A stretch of 64,000 bases of DNA from an uncultured Psychroserpens sp. (GCA_947488655.1 CANKZZ010000002.1:248001-312000), one strand, 5' to 3'; counted from the stretch's first letter, positions 47,304 through 56,042 are shown. The notes: a model not told the origin generated them from the sequence alone. Numbers and translations: made by a program.

Positions 47304-48767
47304 ATGGGAAAAGTAACAGGTTTTAAAGAATTCGAAAGAAAAGATGAGTCATACAAGCCAGTAAAAGATCGTGTAAAACATTACAAAGAATTTACAGTGC
47401 CATTAAATGATAAAGACATGACTGAACAAGGGTCGCGTTGTATGGATTGTGGAATTCCTTTTTGTCATAGTGGTTGTCCGCTTGGTAATCTAATACCAGA
47501 TTTTAATCATATGGTACACCAAGGCGAATGGCAAAAGGCCTCTTGGATTTTGCATTCCACAAATAACTTTCCAGAATTTACAGGTCGTTTGTGTCCTGCA
47601 CCTTGCGAGCAAGCTTGTGTGTTAGGTATTATTGAAGATCCAGTTTCGATAGAAAATATTGAAAAAAATATAGTTGAACGCGCTTTTAAGGAAGGATGGA
47701 TTAAGCCACAACCACCAAAAGTAAGAACAGGAAAAACTATTGCAGTCGTTGGTTCTGGTCCTGCAGGATTAGCAGCTGCACAACAATTAAATAGAGCAGG
47801 TCATACAGTAACGGTTTTTGAGCGAGATGATGCTATTGGAGGATTATTGCGCTACGGAATTCCGAATTTCAAAATGGAAAAAGGAATCATAGATCGTCGT
47901 TTAGCAATTCTTGAGGCAGAAGGTATAGTATTTAAAACTAACGTTAACGTAGGTGTAAATTACGATGTAGAAGAGTTGAAAAAATTTGATGCAGTTGTAC
48001 TATGTGGTGGAGCCACAGAAAGACGTAGTTTACCAACACCAGGTATCGATGCAGATGGAGTAGTGCAAGCTATGGACTTTTTAACGCAACAAACAAAAGT
48101 TGTTTTTGGACAAGAGGTTAAAGATCAAGTTTTAGCAACTGGTAAAAACGTCATTGTTATTGGAGGTGGAGATACAGGAAGTGATTGTATTGGTACATCA
48201 AATCGTCAAGGTGCAAAATCAGTAGTTAATTTTGAAATTATGCCTAAACCACCAGGACATCGTTCACCATCAACACCTTGGCCATATTGGCCTTTGCAGT
48301 TAAAAACATCATCCTCTCATAAAGAAGGTGTAGAGCGTAACTGGTTAATTAACACAAAAGAGTTTGTTACTAATGCAAAAGGAAAATTAACAGCCTTAAA
48401 AACGGTAAATGTAGAATGGGAAATGATCCCTGGAGAACGTCCAAAACTTATTGAAATTCCTGGTACAGAAAAAACCTGGAAATGCGATTTAGCATTGTTG
48501 GCATTAGGTTTTACTGGACCAGAATCTACAATTGCAGATAAATTAGGACTAGAAAAAGATGTGCGTTCTAATTATAAGGCTACCTACGGAAAATATCAAA
48601 CCAATATACCAAATGTGTTCACAGCAGGCGATATGCGACGAGGACAATCACTAATTGTTTGGGCTATTTCCGAAGGTAGAGAGGCAGCTCGTCAAGTTGA
48701 TATCTATCTTATGGGAACTTCAGATTTAGCGACTAAAAATGAAGAAGGCGATTTAGTTGGTATTTAA
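47304..48767 (+). CDS. gltD: Glutamate synthase (NADPH) small subunit
   Basis: A 487-residue protein. The N-terminal [4Fe-4S] region has 'CMDCGIPFCHSGCPLGN' and 'CPAPCEQACVLG'. The FAD Rossmann motif is 'VVGSGPAGLAAAQQL', the NADPH motif is 'VIGGGDTGSDC', and the C-terminal 'NVFTAGDMRRGQSLIVWAI' is the second FAD-binding signature. It passes electrons from NADPH to GltB. The 83-base gap to gltB contains a junction palindrome but no terminator. A good terminator follows the gene. Confidence 0.97.
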   Translation: MGKVTGFKEFERKDESYKPVKDRVKHYKEFTVPLNDKDMTEQGSRCMDCGIPFCHSGCPLGNLIPDFNHMVHQGEWQKASWILHSTNNFPEFTGRLCPAPCEQACVLGIIEDPVSIENIEKNIVERAFKEGWIKPQPPKVRTGKTIAVVGSGPAGLAAAQQLNRAGHTVTVFERDDAIGGLLRYGIPNFKMEKGIIDRRLAILEAEGIVFKTNVNVGVNYDVEELKKFDAVVLCGGATERRSLPTPGIDADGVVQAMDFLTQQTKVVFGQEVKDQVLATGKNVIVIGGGDTGSDCIGTSNRQGAKSVVNFEIMPKPPGHRSPSTPWPYWPLQLKTSSSHKEGVERNWLINTKEFVTNAKGKLTALKTVNVEWEMIPGERPKLIEIPGTEKTWKCDLALLALGFTGPESTIADKLGLEKDVRSNYKATYGKYQTNIPNVFTAGDMRRGQSLIVWAISEGREAARQVDIYLMGTSDLATKNEEGDLVGI

Positions 48768-48792
48768 AAATATAGATTTAAATCAAAAGTAT

Positions 48793-48820
48793 AAAGCATC
48801 TTTTTCTAGATGCTTTTCTT
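48793..48820. terminator. Terminator between convergent gltD and argH
   Basis: AAAGCATCT (48793-48801) pairs with AGATGCTTT (48808-48816), with a T-rich tail 'TCTTTT' on the plus strand, 25 bases after the gltD stop and just before the argH stop. It probably serves gltBD mainly and may also end the arg transcript. Confidence 0.8.
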
Positions 48821-48825
48821 TTGCT

Positions 48826-50100
48826 TTACTTCGGAAATTTGCCCTTAATTTTATCCAAACACAAATTACCAATACTACCAACATGTGTGTGCTTTTTAGA
48901 AGTATCAGGTTTGTAGGTTCCGTTTTCAACTTCTCCTCCTATTTTTTGATACGCTTCTCTAAAAGGCATGCCTTCTACAACCAAGGTATTAATATTATCT
49001 ACTGTAAATAAGTATTGATATTTAGCATCGTTTAAATCGATATCTTTTACAATAACTTGCTGAATTGCAAACGTAAAGATATCTAACAAATCTTTTACAT
49101 CTTCAATTGCTGCAATAATATTTTCTTTTAACAGCTGAAAATCTCTGTGGTAACCACTTGGTAAATTATTAGTAATTAAAACCATTTCGGTATGTAATGC
49201 TTGAATCTTATTTGCCTTTCCACGGATTAATTCAAACACATCTGGATTCTTTTTATGTGGCATAATACTGCTTCCTGTAGTAAGCTCATCAGGAAAAGCG
49301 ATGAAGCCAAAATTCTGACTATTATACACACAAATATCCATTGCAAAACGCGCCAAAGTATTACACACACTTCCTAAAGCTAAAGCGATAGTTCTCTCGC
49401 TTTTTCCTCTACTCATTTGGGCAGCAACCACATTATATTTTAAGGTCGCAAAGTTTAATTCTTTTGTTGTTAACTCTCTATCAATAGGAAAAGAACTTCC
49501 GTAACCAGCAGCAGAACCTAAAGGATTTTGATCTACGGTTTTCAAGGCAGCATTTAGTAAATATACATCATCAATTAAAATCTCAGCATAGGCAGAAAAC
49601 CACAATCCGAAGGAAGAGGGCATTGCCACTTGTAAATGCGTATAACCAGGAAGTAATGCTTCTTTATGTGTTTCCGCTAAGTTTAAAAGCGTATCGAAAA
49701 ACGTTTTTGTTTTCGTGTTTATTTCTTTTAAATTGTTTTTATAATATAACTGAAGCGCAACTAAAACTTGATCGTTTCTAGAACGTGCGGTATGGATTTT
49801 CTTTCCGACATCACCTAAGCTTTTAGTCAGCTCATATTCAATTTTAGAATGTACATCTTCAAAAGACTCTTCAATAACGAAGGTTTCGTTTTCAATGGTT
49901 TCCGCAATAGCGTGCAAACCACTTTTAAGTTGTTTTAATTCTTCCGAAGAAATAATACCAATGGACTCCAACATTATTGCATGTGCCAACGATGCTTGAA
50001 CGTCATATTTTGCAATATGCATGTCAATCTCTCTATCGTTTCCAACGGTAAATTGTTCTATTTTTTTATCGATAGGTATTCCTTTGTCCCAGAGTTTCAT
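48826..50100 (-). CDS. argH: Argininosuccinate lyase
   Basis: A 424-residue fumarase/aspartase superfamily protein, slightly shorter than the usual 450-460. Seen: 'DVHSKIEYELTKSLGDVGKKIHTARSRNDQV' region (split landmark with the HTxRSRNDQ motif), 'LPGYTHLQ' with the catalytic-site Thr-His, and the superfamily signature 'GSSIMPHKKNPD'. It releases arginine and fumarate in the last step. It is the last gene of the arg operon; an 85-base gap with a large palindromic repeat separates it from argE. Confidence 0.95.
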   Translation of the reverse strand: MKLWDKGIPIDKKIEQFTVGNDREIDMHIAKYDVQASLAHAIMLESIGIISSEELKQLKSGLHAIAETIENETFVIEESFEDVHSKIEYELTKSLGDVGKKIHTARSRNDQVLVALQLYYKNNLKEINTKTKTFFDTLLNLAETHKEALLPGYTHLQVAMPSSFGLWFSAYAEILIDDVYLLNAALKTVDQNPLGSAAGYGSSFPIDRELTTKELNFATLKYNVVAAQMSRGKSERTIALALGSVCNTLARFAMDICVYNSQNFGFIAFPDELTTGSSIMPHKKNPDVFELIRGKANKIQALHTEMVLITNNLPSGYHRDFQLLKENIIAAIEDVKDLLDIFTFAIQQVIVKDIDLNDAKYQYLFTVDNINTLVVEGMPFREAYQKIGGEVENGTYKPDTSKKHTHVGSIGNLCLDKIKGKFPK

Positions 50101-50113
50101 AATTCATTTTTTA

Positions 50114-50181
50114 TTGTCATTGCGAATGAAATGAAGCAATCTCATGATGAGATAACTTCGTCATTCTTCCTCGTTATGACG
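50114..50181. repeat. REP-like imperfect palindrome between argE and argH
   Basis: The 68 bases start TTGTCATTGCGAATGAAATG and end TCCTCGTTATGACG, with outer arms GTCAT/ATGAC and CGA/TCG, and the centre ATCTCAT-G-ATGAGAT is a perfect inverted repeat. The opening 'GTCATTGCGA..GAAGCAATCTC' is a widespread bacterial intergenic repeat type. It nearly fills the argE-argH gap. Confidence 0.7.
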
Positions 50182-50185
50182 TTTG

Positions 50186-51247
50186 CTACAATACTTTTTC
50201 TAATAATTTAATATAAATCTTAATCCCTTCTTCAATTTCATGCACGTAAATAAACTCATCGGCAGAATGCGATCTTGTGCTATCACCTGGACCTAATTTC
50301 AAAGAAGAACAAGTTAAAACTGCTTGATCAGACAAGGTTGGAGAACCATAGGTGCTTCTACCAATTTCTATTCCTGCAATCACCAATGGATGATCGATAG
50401 GAATGGACGACGAATTTAATTTTATACTTCTTGGTATAATACTATTACAAGGCGCTTCCTTTTGTAAAATATCGACAATATCTTGGTTGGAATATTTATC
50501 GTTTACACGAACATCTACCACTAACTTTACATCTGCAGGAACTGCATTGTGTTGCTTACCTGCGTTAATTTGTGTGACTGTCATTTTAACTTTCCCTAAA
50601 GCTTCAGAGGTTTTATCGAAGGTATAATTTTTAAACCACTCTAAAACTGGAATAGTGTTATAAATAGCATTATCGGTATTTGGGTGCGCTGCATGACTTG
50701 GCGTTCCTTTTACCTCTGCATCAAACACGACCAAACCTTTTTCGGCAACAGCGAGATTCATTAAAGTTGGCTCACCAACAATAGCGACATCTACTTTTGG
50801 AATCACAGAAAGCATACTATTTAACCCATTTTCACCACTGCTTTCTTCTTCAGCGGAAGCGACAATAACCAGATTAAAATTTAGATTTTCTCTGCTATAG
50901 AAATAGGCAAACGTTGCCAACAAACTCACCAAACAACCACCAGCATCATTGCTTCCTAAACCATATAATTTTCCGTCTTCAACAATAGCTTTAAATGGAT
51001 CTTTGGTGTAGCCATTATTCGGTTTTACGGTATCGTGATGCGAGTTTAATAATAGCGTAGGTTTGCTATCGTTAAAATGTTTATTGGTTGCCCAAACATT
51101 ATGTTTGGTTCTTTTAAAAGGAATATTTTGTTGCACAAACCATTGTTCAATATGCGCAGCTGTTTTGTCTTCCTCAGAAGAAAAAGACTGGGTTTCAATG
51201 AGTGTTTTTAACAGCTGAATTGCTCTTGTTGTTAGTTTTTCTATCAT
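50186..51247 (-). CDS. argE: N-acyl-citrulline/ornithine deacylase (M20 family)
   Basis: A 353-residue M20 metallopeptidase-family protein. Metal-binding motifs are visible: 'LLNSHHDTVKP' (His and Asp), 'GLGSNDAGG', 'ASAEEESSGENG' (catalytic and metal Glu), and 'RSHSADEFIYVHEI' with the final His. Family members include ArgE and DapE. The place in an arg operon with the argF' transcarbamylase argues for removal of the acyl group from N-acylcitrulline rather than from ornithine. Its start overlaps argB by four bases. If the pathway uses succinyl groups (see argF'), this is a desuccinylase. Confidence 0.88.
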   Translation of the reverse strand: MIEKLTTRAIQLLKTLIETQSFSSEEDKTAAHIEQWFVQQNIPFKRTKHNVWATNKHFNDSKPTLLLNSHHDTVKPNNGYTKDPFKAIVEDGKLYGLGSNDAGGCLVSLLATFAYFYSRENLNFNLVIVASAEEESSGENGLNSMLSVIPKVDVAIVGEPTLMNLAVAEKGLVVFDAEVKGTPSHAAHPNTDNAIYNTIPVLEWFKNYTFDKTSEALGKVKMTVTQINAGKQHNAVPADVKLVVDVRVNDKYSNQDIVDILQKEAPCNSIIPRSIKLNSSSIPIDHPLVIAGIEIGRSTYGSPTLSDQAVLTCSSLKLGPGDSTRSHSADEFIYVHEIEEGIKIYIKLLEKVL

Positions 51248-52020
51248 TTGGTAATGGTTGTGTGTTTATTATTTTTATGGAAAAGCATATCTGATTTACC
51301 AATACAAACTTTTTGTACTTGATGGTTTATAGCATGAAAACAGTTGTTTAGTTTTGGAAGCATGCCTTCAAAAATCACTTTATTTTCTACTAATGTTTTA
51401 TACGTTTCTCTGTTTATGTTTTCTATTACAGAATCGTCATTATTAACATCTTCTAAAACGCCATTCTTTTCAAAACAGTAATATAATTCGGTCTTATATT
51501 TTTTAGAGAAACCTATTGCTAATTCCGAAGCAATCGTATCTGCATTGGTATTTAATAATTGTCCGTTTTTATCATGTGTAATTGCGCAAAACACAGGTGT
51601 AATTTTGTTATTTAAAAGAATTTCTAACGTTTCAGTATTTACCTTTTTGACGTCTCCAGCAAAACCATAATCGATAGGTTTTGATGGTCTTAAATCTGAA
51701 ACTATTGTGTTTCCATCTGCACCAGAAAAACCAATAGCATTACAATTGTTGGCTTGTAATTGTGCGACTACCTTTTTATTGATTTTTCCAGCATACACCA
51801 TAGTGATAATATCTAAAGTCACTTGATCGGTTATTCGTCTTCCGTCTACCATTTTCACCTCTACTTGCATTTGTTGTGCTAGTTTGGTTGCTAGTTTTCC
51901 ACCACCATGCACTAATATTTTAGGAGGTTCTATAGTTGCAAATGCTTTTAAAAATTGCTGTAAAGCATTATCATCATCGATAATATTTCCTCCAATTTTT
52001 ATGACTTTTAGTGTTTTCAT
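51244..52020 (-). CDS. argB: N-acylglutamate kinase
   Basis: A 258-residue amino-acid-kinase-fold protein, normal for the non-hexameric ArgB type that lacks the N-terminal helix used for arginine feedback. Seen: 'VIKIGGNIIDDD' (phosphate-binding), 'ILVHGGGKLATKL' and 'NADTIASELAIG' (nucleotide and substrate region). It phosphorylates N-acetyl- or N-succinylglutamate. The short N-terminus suggests that feedback control must lie elsewhere, possibly at transcription. One base separates its start from the argF' stop. Confidence 0.93.
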   Translation of the reverse strand: MKTLKVIKIGGNIIDDDNALQQFLKAFATIEPPKILVHGGGKLATKLAQQMQVEVKMVDGRRITDQVTLDIITMVYAGKINKKVVAQLQANNCNAIGFSGADGNTIVSDLRPSKPIDYGFAGDVKKVNTETLEILLNNKITPVFCAITHDKNGQLLNTNADTIASELAIGFSKKYKTELYYCFEKNGVLEDVNNDDSVIENINRETYKTLVENKVIFEGMLPKLNNCFHAINHQVQKVCIGKSDMLFHKNNKHTTITK

Positions 52021-52021
52021 T

Positions 52022-52957
52022 TTATAAATTTTCTAAAATCTGCTTCAATACGATTTGCGCAGCAAAAGTTCTATTATTTGCTTGATTAATTACTACTGAA
52101 TTCTCACTATCTAAAACCGCATCTTCCACAACCACATTTCGTCTTACAGGTAAACAATGCATGAATTTTGCATTTCCCAACTTCACTTTTGTCATCATCC
52201 AATTCTCGTCTTGACTAAGCACTTTTCCGTAGTCTTTATAATTACTCCAGTTTTTCACATAGACAAAATCGGCATCTTTTAAAGCCTCTTCTTGATTGTG
52301 ATTTATTGGCGTGTTTTTGGTGATTGCTTCGCTTAGCTCATAACCTTCAGGATGCGTAATGGTTAAATCTACATCCATATTTTGCATCATTTCTACAAAC
52401 GAGTTCGCAACCGCTTGTGGTAATGCTTTAGGATGTGGAGCCCAAGACAAGACAACTTTAGGTTTTGGCTTTTCTGTTAATTCGGTAATGGTAATTGCAT
52501 CTGCCAATGCCTGTAAAGGATGCGCTGTTGCCGATTCCATATTAACTATTGGTACTGTTGCGTATTTCATAAAGCTGTTCATTACAAATTCAGACTCGTC
52601 TTTTTGCTTATCGGTTAAACTAGGAAATGCTCTTATTGCAATCACATCTGCATATTGCGATATCACTTGTGCTGCTTCTTTAATATGCTCTGATTTGTCC
52701 ATATTCATGATTGTACCATCTTCAAACTCTAAATTCCAAGTATCATTTACGTTTAAAATCATCACGTCCATTCCTAAGTTTTTTGCAGCTTTTTCGGTAC
52801 TTAATCGTGTACGCAAACTAGCATTAAAAAATAACATGACTAAGGTTTTGTGTTTACCTAAGTCTTGAAATTCAAACGGATTCATTTTTAGCAGAATGGC
52901 TTCCTTGATTGTTTCTTGAACGTTTGAAATGTCTTTTATTTTGGTGTATTTTTTCAT
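52022..52957 (-). CDS. argF': N-succinylornithine/N-acetylornithine carbamoyltransferase ArgF'
   Basis: Length is 311 residues from the ATG at 52957; an ATG two codons earlier (52963) directly abuts a hairpin and is less likely. The carbamoyl-phosphate motif is 'FFNASLRTRLST', instead of the S-x-R-T-R of ordinary ornithine carbamoyltransferase. Also seen are 'WAPHPKALPQAVANSF', 'ATAHPLQALAD' and 'MHCLPVRRN'. This is the Bacteroidota/Xanthomonas branch that acts on N-acylornithine. In the segment 'NMDKSEHIKEA' the residue that aligns with Glu92 of the Xanthomonas acetylornithine enzyme and Pro90 of the Bacteroides succinylornithine enzyme is Ser, which favours succinylornithine (see findings). 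Confidence 0.92.
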   Translation of the reverse strand: MKKYTKIKDISNVQETIKEAILLKMNPFEFQDLGKHKTLVMLFFNASLRTRLSTEKAAKNLGMDVMILNVNDTWNLEFEDGTIMNMDKSEHIKEAAQVISQYADVIAIRAFPSLTDKQKDESEFVMNSFMKYATVPIVNMESATAHPLQALADAITITELTEKPKPKVVLSWAPHPKALPQAVANSFVEMMQNMDVDLTITHPEGYELSEAITKNTPINHNQEEALKDADFVYVKNWSNYKDYGKVLSQDENWMMTKVKLGNAKFMHCLPVRRNVVVEDAVLDSENSVVINQANNRTFAAQIVLKQILENL

Positions 52958-52963
52958 ATTCAT

Positions 52964-52981
52964 TTCCCACGAAAGTGGGAA
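52964..52981 (-). repeat. Junction palindrome before argF'
   Basis: TTCCCACGAAAGTGGGAA, with perfect 7-base arms around GAAA on the plus strand. Read in the direction of the gene it is AGATTCCCAC-TTTC-GTGGGAAAT, ending six bases before the chosen start and touching the alternative ATG. The same 18 bases occur before argC (56000-56017). Confidence 0.75.
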
Positions 52982-52996
52982 TCTCTTTAAATTAAT

Positions 52997-54118
52997 CTAG
53001 TTACTTTTCAAAGCCTTAAAAAACAAATCGACATGTTCTTTTTTGATAGTTAATGGCGGAAGAATTCGTAATAAATTAGGATTCTTTGCGCTTCCCGTAA
53101 ATATTTTATATTCGAAAATTAGCTTTTTACGCAGTTCAGCTATCGGAAAATCAAATTCTAAACCAAGCATTAAACCACGTCCTTTTATGTTTTTAATTGC
53201 CGAAATTTCTTTTGCTTTCTCGATAAAATAAGCTGAGATGTCTCTAGCATTTTGCATCAAATGCTCTTCTTCAATGACTTCTAAAACTGCAAGTGAAGCA
53301 ACACATGCCAAGTGATTTCCACCAAAAGTGGTTCCCAACAAACCAAAAGAGGCTTTAATATCTGGATGAATTAAAATACCACCAATTGGAAAACCATTTC
53401 CCATTCCTTTAGCAATAGAAATAATATCTGGAGTCACATTATATTTTTGAAATGCGAAGAAATCACCAGTTCTTCCAAAACCAGATTGAACCTCATCTGC
53501 TATAAAACACGTATTGTATTTTTTACATAATGCATCTACACCTTCGTAGAATACAGCAGTACTTTCGTCCAATCCTCCAACACCTTGAATACACTCAATA
53601 ATTACTGCGCAAACATCGTTTTTTGCTAAGGCTTTTTCTAACGACTCTAAATCTCCTAAAGCTAAAATCTCTACCTCTTGTTGCGCATTTATTGGCGCAA
53701 TTATCTTCGCATTATCTGTTGCTGCAACAGCTGCTGATGTGCGACCATGAAAGCCATTTTTAAAAGCAACCAGCTTTTTCTTTCCGTTATGAAAAGATGC
53801 TAATTTTAAAGCATTCTCATTGGCTTCTGCACCAGAATTACATAAAAACAGTTCATAATCTTTACAACCAGATAATCGTTCTAATTGGTCTGCTAATTGT
53901 GCTTGCAACGGATTCTGAATCGAGTTACTATAAAACCCTAATTTGGCAACTTGCTCACTAATGTTTTTCACATATTTTGGATGCGAATGCCCAATAGAAA
54001 TCACAGCATGACCACCATATAAATCTAAATATTTGGTGTTGTTTTCATCGTAAACAAAAACATCTTCTGCTTTTACAGGAGTGATATCGAATAGTGGATA
54101 TACGTTAAACAAACTCAT
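52997..54118 (-). CDS. argD: Acylornithine aminotransferase (class III)
   Basis: A 373-residue PLP-dependent class III aminotransferase. Seen: 'CNSGAEANENALKLA', 'GFHGRTSAAVAATD', 'FIADEVQSGFGRTGDFFAF' (Asp binding the PLP pyridine), and 'ISIAKGMGNGFPIGG' with the Schiff-base Lys. It makes N-acylornithine from the semialdehyde with glutamate as donor. The start overlaps the proC stop by four bases. Neighbours make ornithine metabolism certain; the acyl group (acetyl or succinyl) cannot be read from this gene. Confidence 0.93.
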   Translation of the reverse strand: MSLFNVYPLFDITPVKAEDVFVYDENNTKYLDLYGGHAVISIGHSHPKYVKNISEQVAKLGFYSNSIQNPLQAQLADQLERLSGCKDYELFLCNSGAEANENALKLASFHNGKKKLVAFKNGFHGRTSAAVAATDNAKIIAPINAQQEVEILALGDLESLEKALAKNDVCAVIIECIQGVGGLDESTAVFYEGVDALCKKYNTCFIADEVQSGFGRTGDFFAFQKYNVTPDIISIAKGMGNGFPIGGILIHPDIKASFGLLGTTFGGNHLACVASLAVLEVIEEEHLMQNARDISAYFIEKAKEISAIKNIKGRGLMLGLEFDFPIAELRKKLIFEYKIFTGSAKNPNLLRILPPLTIKKEHVDLFFKALKSN

Positions 54119-54915
54119 ATCTGCTCTTTTTTAATGTTACTAATTTTGTTAAACGAAGCAATCATACCTTGTATCAAAGAAGAGCTTAACCCTTTGTGTT
54201 CCATTTCATTTAAACCTTCAATCGTACAACCTTTTGGCGTAGTCACTCTGTCGATTTCTTCTTCTGGATGATTTCCATTAGTAATCAATAAACTCGCAGC
54301 TCCTTCACTCGTGTACATGGCTAATTCTTGTGCTTCTTTGGCATCAAAACCTAACTGAATTGCTGCTTGCGTGGTCGCTCTAATTAAACGCATCCAAAAG
54401 GCAACACCACTTGCACAAACCACAGTTGCTGCTTGCATTTGACTTTCTGGAATACTCAACGAATGTCCTAAACGGTTAAAAATAGCTTCAGCAATTTTAA
54501 TACGTTTTACACCTTGCTCATTACTACACAAACAAGTCATTGATTTACCAACTGCAATCGCTGTATTTGGCATGGCGCGAATGATAAATTTATCGGCTCC
54601 AACTATGTCTTCAATCTTAGGAATTAGAAAACCTGTTATGGTTGAAATTAACACGTGTTTTTCTGTTAATTCTGGCATAATATCATTCAATATTTGCTCA
54701 AAATGTGCTGGTTGTACAGCAAAAATTATAATATCCGATTGCTTTACAGCCTCGGTATTATCTGTAGTTAAAAACACATTTTTATAGCCATCAAATTCCT
54801 GAATTCCATCTAAATTTCTTTTGGTTAAATACAGACTAGTAATGGCGTTGTTGGCTATCAATCCTTTTGCGATGGATTTTCCTAAGTTTCCTGTTCCTAT
54901 TATTGCTATTTTCAT
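54115..54915 (-). CDS. proC: Pyrroline-5-carboxylate reductase
   Basis: Length is 266 residues from the ATG at 54915, which leads directly into the Rossmann motif 'MKIAIIGTGNLGKSIA'. An in-frame ATG at 54936 lies inside a palindromic repeat and adds seven non-homologous residues, so it was rejected. The C-terminal signature 'VTTPKGCTIEGLNEME' is the classic P5CR motif. It makes proline from pyrroline-5-carboxylate. Proline and arginine share glutamate-derived intermediates, which explains its place in this operon; proA and proB are not in the window. Confidence 0.95.
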   Translation of the reverse strand: MKIAIIGTGNLGKSIAKGLIANNAITSLYLTKRNLDGIQEFDGYKNVFLTTDNTEAVKQSDIIIFAVQPAHFEQILNDIMPELTEKHVLISTITGFLIPKIEDIVGADKFIIRAMPNTAIAVGKSMTCLCSNEQGVKRIKIAEAIFNRLGHSLSIPESQMQAATVVCASGVAFWMRLIRATTQAAIQLGFDAKEAQELAMYTSEGAASLLITNGNHPEEEIDRVTTPKGCTIEGLNEMEHKGLSSSLIQGMIASFNKISNIKKEQI

Positions 54916-54930
54916 GCTTGATCTTTTTGT

Positions 54931-55000
54931 TTTCATTTCCGCGAAGGCGGAAATCTTTTACTATTAACTTCTTTAGATTTCCGCTTTCGCGGAAATGAAA
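54931..55000. repeat. Inverted pair of junction palindromes between argC and proC
   Basis: Two copies of one element face each other: TTTCATTTCCGCGAAGGCGG plus AAATCT (54931-54956) and AGATTTCCGC-TTTC-GCGGAAATGAAA (54975-55000). They differ at one base over 26, and each is itself a palindrome. The copy nearer proC has the same orientation relative to the gene as those before argF' and argC. Confidence 0.8.
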
Positions 55001-55009
55001 AAATGCTTA

Positions 55010-55993
55010 TTAAAAATATGTTGCTTTCAATTTTAAACCTTCCGTTTCATCAAAACCAAACATTAAATTCATGTTTTGAATGGCTTGTCCCGAAGCACCT
55101 TTTAGCAAATTATCAATAATGCTTGTTACCAATAACTTATCTTCATGCTTATGTAAATGAAGTATACACTTATTAGTATTCACCACTTGTTTCAAATGAA
55201 TCTCATCTTCTGAAACCACAGTAAATGCAGCATCTTTATAAAAATCGGCATACAGTTGTTTTGCTTCTGCTAAGCTTCCTTTAAACTTAGTGTACATAGT
55301 TGCAAAAATTCCTCTTGAAAAATCCCCACGATTTGGCATAAAATTAATCTCCGAATTAAAATTAGATTGCAACAATTTTACCGATTGATTAATCTCGCCT
55401 AAATGCTGATGCGTAAACGCTTTATAATGCGAAAAGTTATTATCTCGCCACGTAAAATGTGTGGTTGCAGATAATGATGTTCCTGCTCCTGTTGCTCCTG
55501 TTACTGCATTAATATGCACATCGTTTTGTAAAACTTCAGCTTTTGCCAAAGGCAATAATGCTAACTGAATTGCTGAGGCAAAACACCCTGGATTTGCAAT
55601 GTAATTAGCTTTTTTAATGGCTTCTTTATTCAATTCAGGCAAACCATAAACAAAAGTTTTACCTTCAAAAATTTCATCTTTAGTTAATCTGAAGTCATTA
55701 CTCAAATCGATGATTTTAGTTTCTGCAGAAAACGAATTCTTTTCTAAAAATGCTTTAGAATTTCCGTGACCTAAACACAAGAATAATACATCTACTTCTG
55801 CGTTAATTTCATTGGTAAACTCCAAATCTGTACTACCAATTAAATCTTGGTGTACTTTATATACCTTATTTCCAGCATTTGACGTACTGTAAATAAAATG
55901 GATGTTAGCTTTTGGATGATTTAACAACAATCTTATTAGCTCTCCAGCTGTATAACCTGCTCCTCCAATGATTCCTATTTCTAATTTTTTCAT
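55010..55993 (-). CDS. argC: N-acyl-gamma-glutamyl-phosphate reductase
   Basis: A 327-residue protein of the ArgC family. Seen: 'IGIIGGAGYTAGELIRLLLNHP' (NADP-binding), 'DLSNDFRL', 'YGLPELNKEAIKKANYIANPGCFA' region with the catalytic Cys in 'NPGCFAS', and 'HQHLGEINQ' near the end. It reduces the acylglutamyl phosphate to the semialdehyde. Length is normal for the short form (about 315-345). The start at 55993 is six bases after a junction palindrome. Confidence 0.95.
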   Translation of the reverse strand: MKKLEIGIIGGAGYTAGELIRLLLNHPKANIHFIYSTSNAGNKVYKVHQDLIGSTDLEFTNEINAEVDVLFLCLGHGNSKAFLEKNSFSAETKIIDLSNDFRLTKDEIFEGKTFVYGLPELNKEAIKKANYIANPGCFASAIQLALLPLAKAEVLQNDVHINAVTGATGAGTSLSATTHFTWRDNNFSHYKAFTHQHLGEINQSVKLLQSNFNSEINFMPNRGDFSRGIFATMYTKFKGSLAEAKQLYADFYKDAAFTVVSEDEIHLKQVVNTNKCILHLHKHEDKLLVTSIIDNLLKGASGQAIQNMNLMFGFDETEGLKLKATYF

Positions 55994-55999
55994 ATCAAT

Positions 56000-56017
56000 T
56001 TCCCACGAAAGTGGGAA
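56000..56017 (-). repeat. Junction palindrome before argC
   Basis: TTCCCACGAAAGTGGGAA, identical over 18 bases to the element before argF' (52964-52981), and placed in the same orientation six bases before the argC start. Confidence 0.75.
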
Positions 56018-56042
56018 TCTTTTTAATTCAACTTACTTTAGT

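Noticed and set aside
48757-49011. 84-codon plus-strand frame after gltD
   Set aside because: It runs through the gltD terminator and the end of argH on the opposite strand; composition gives no sign of a real protein.
54916-54936. Longer start for proC (ATG at 54936)
   Set aside because: That ATG belongs to a palindromic repeat and the added residues precede the normal MKIAIIG start of the Rossmann fold.
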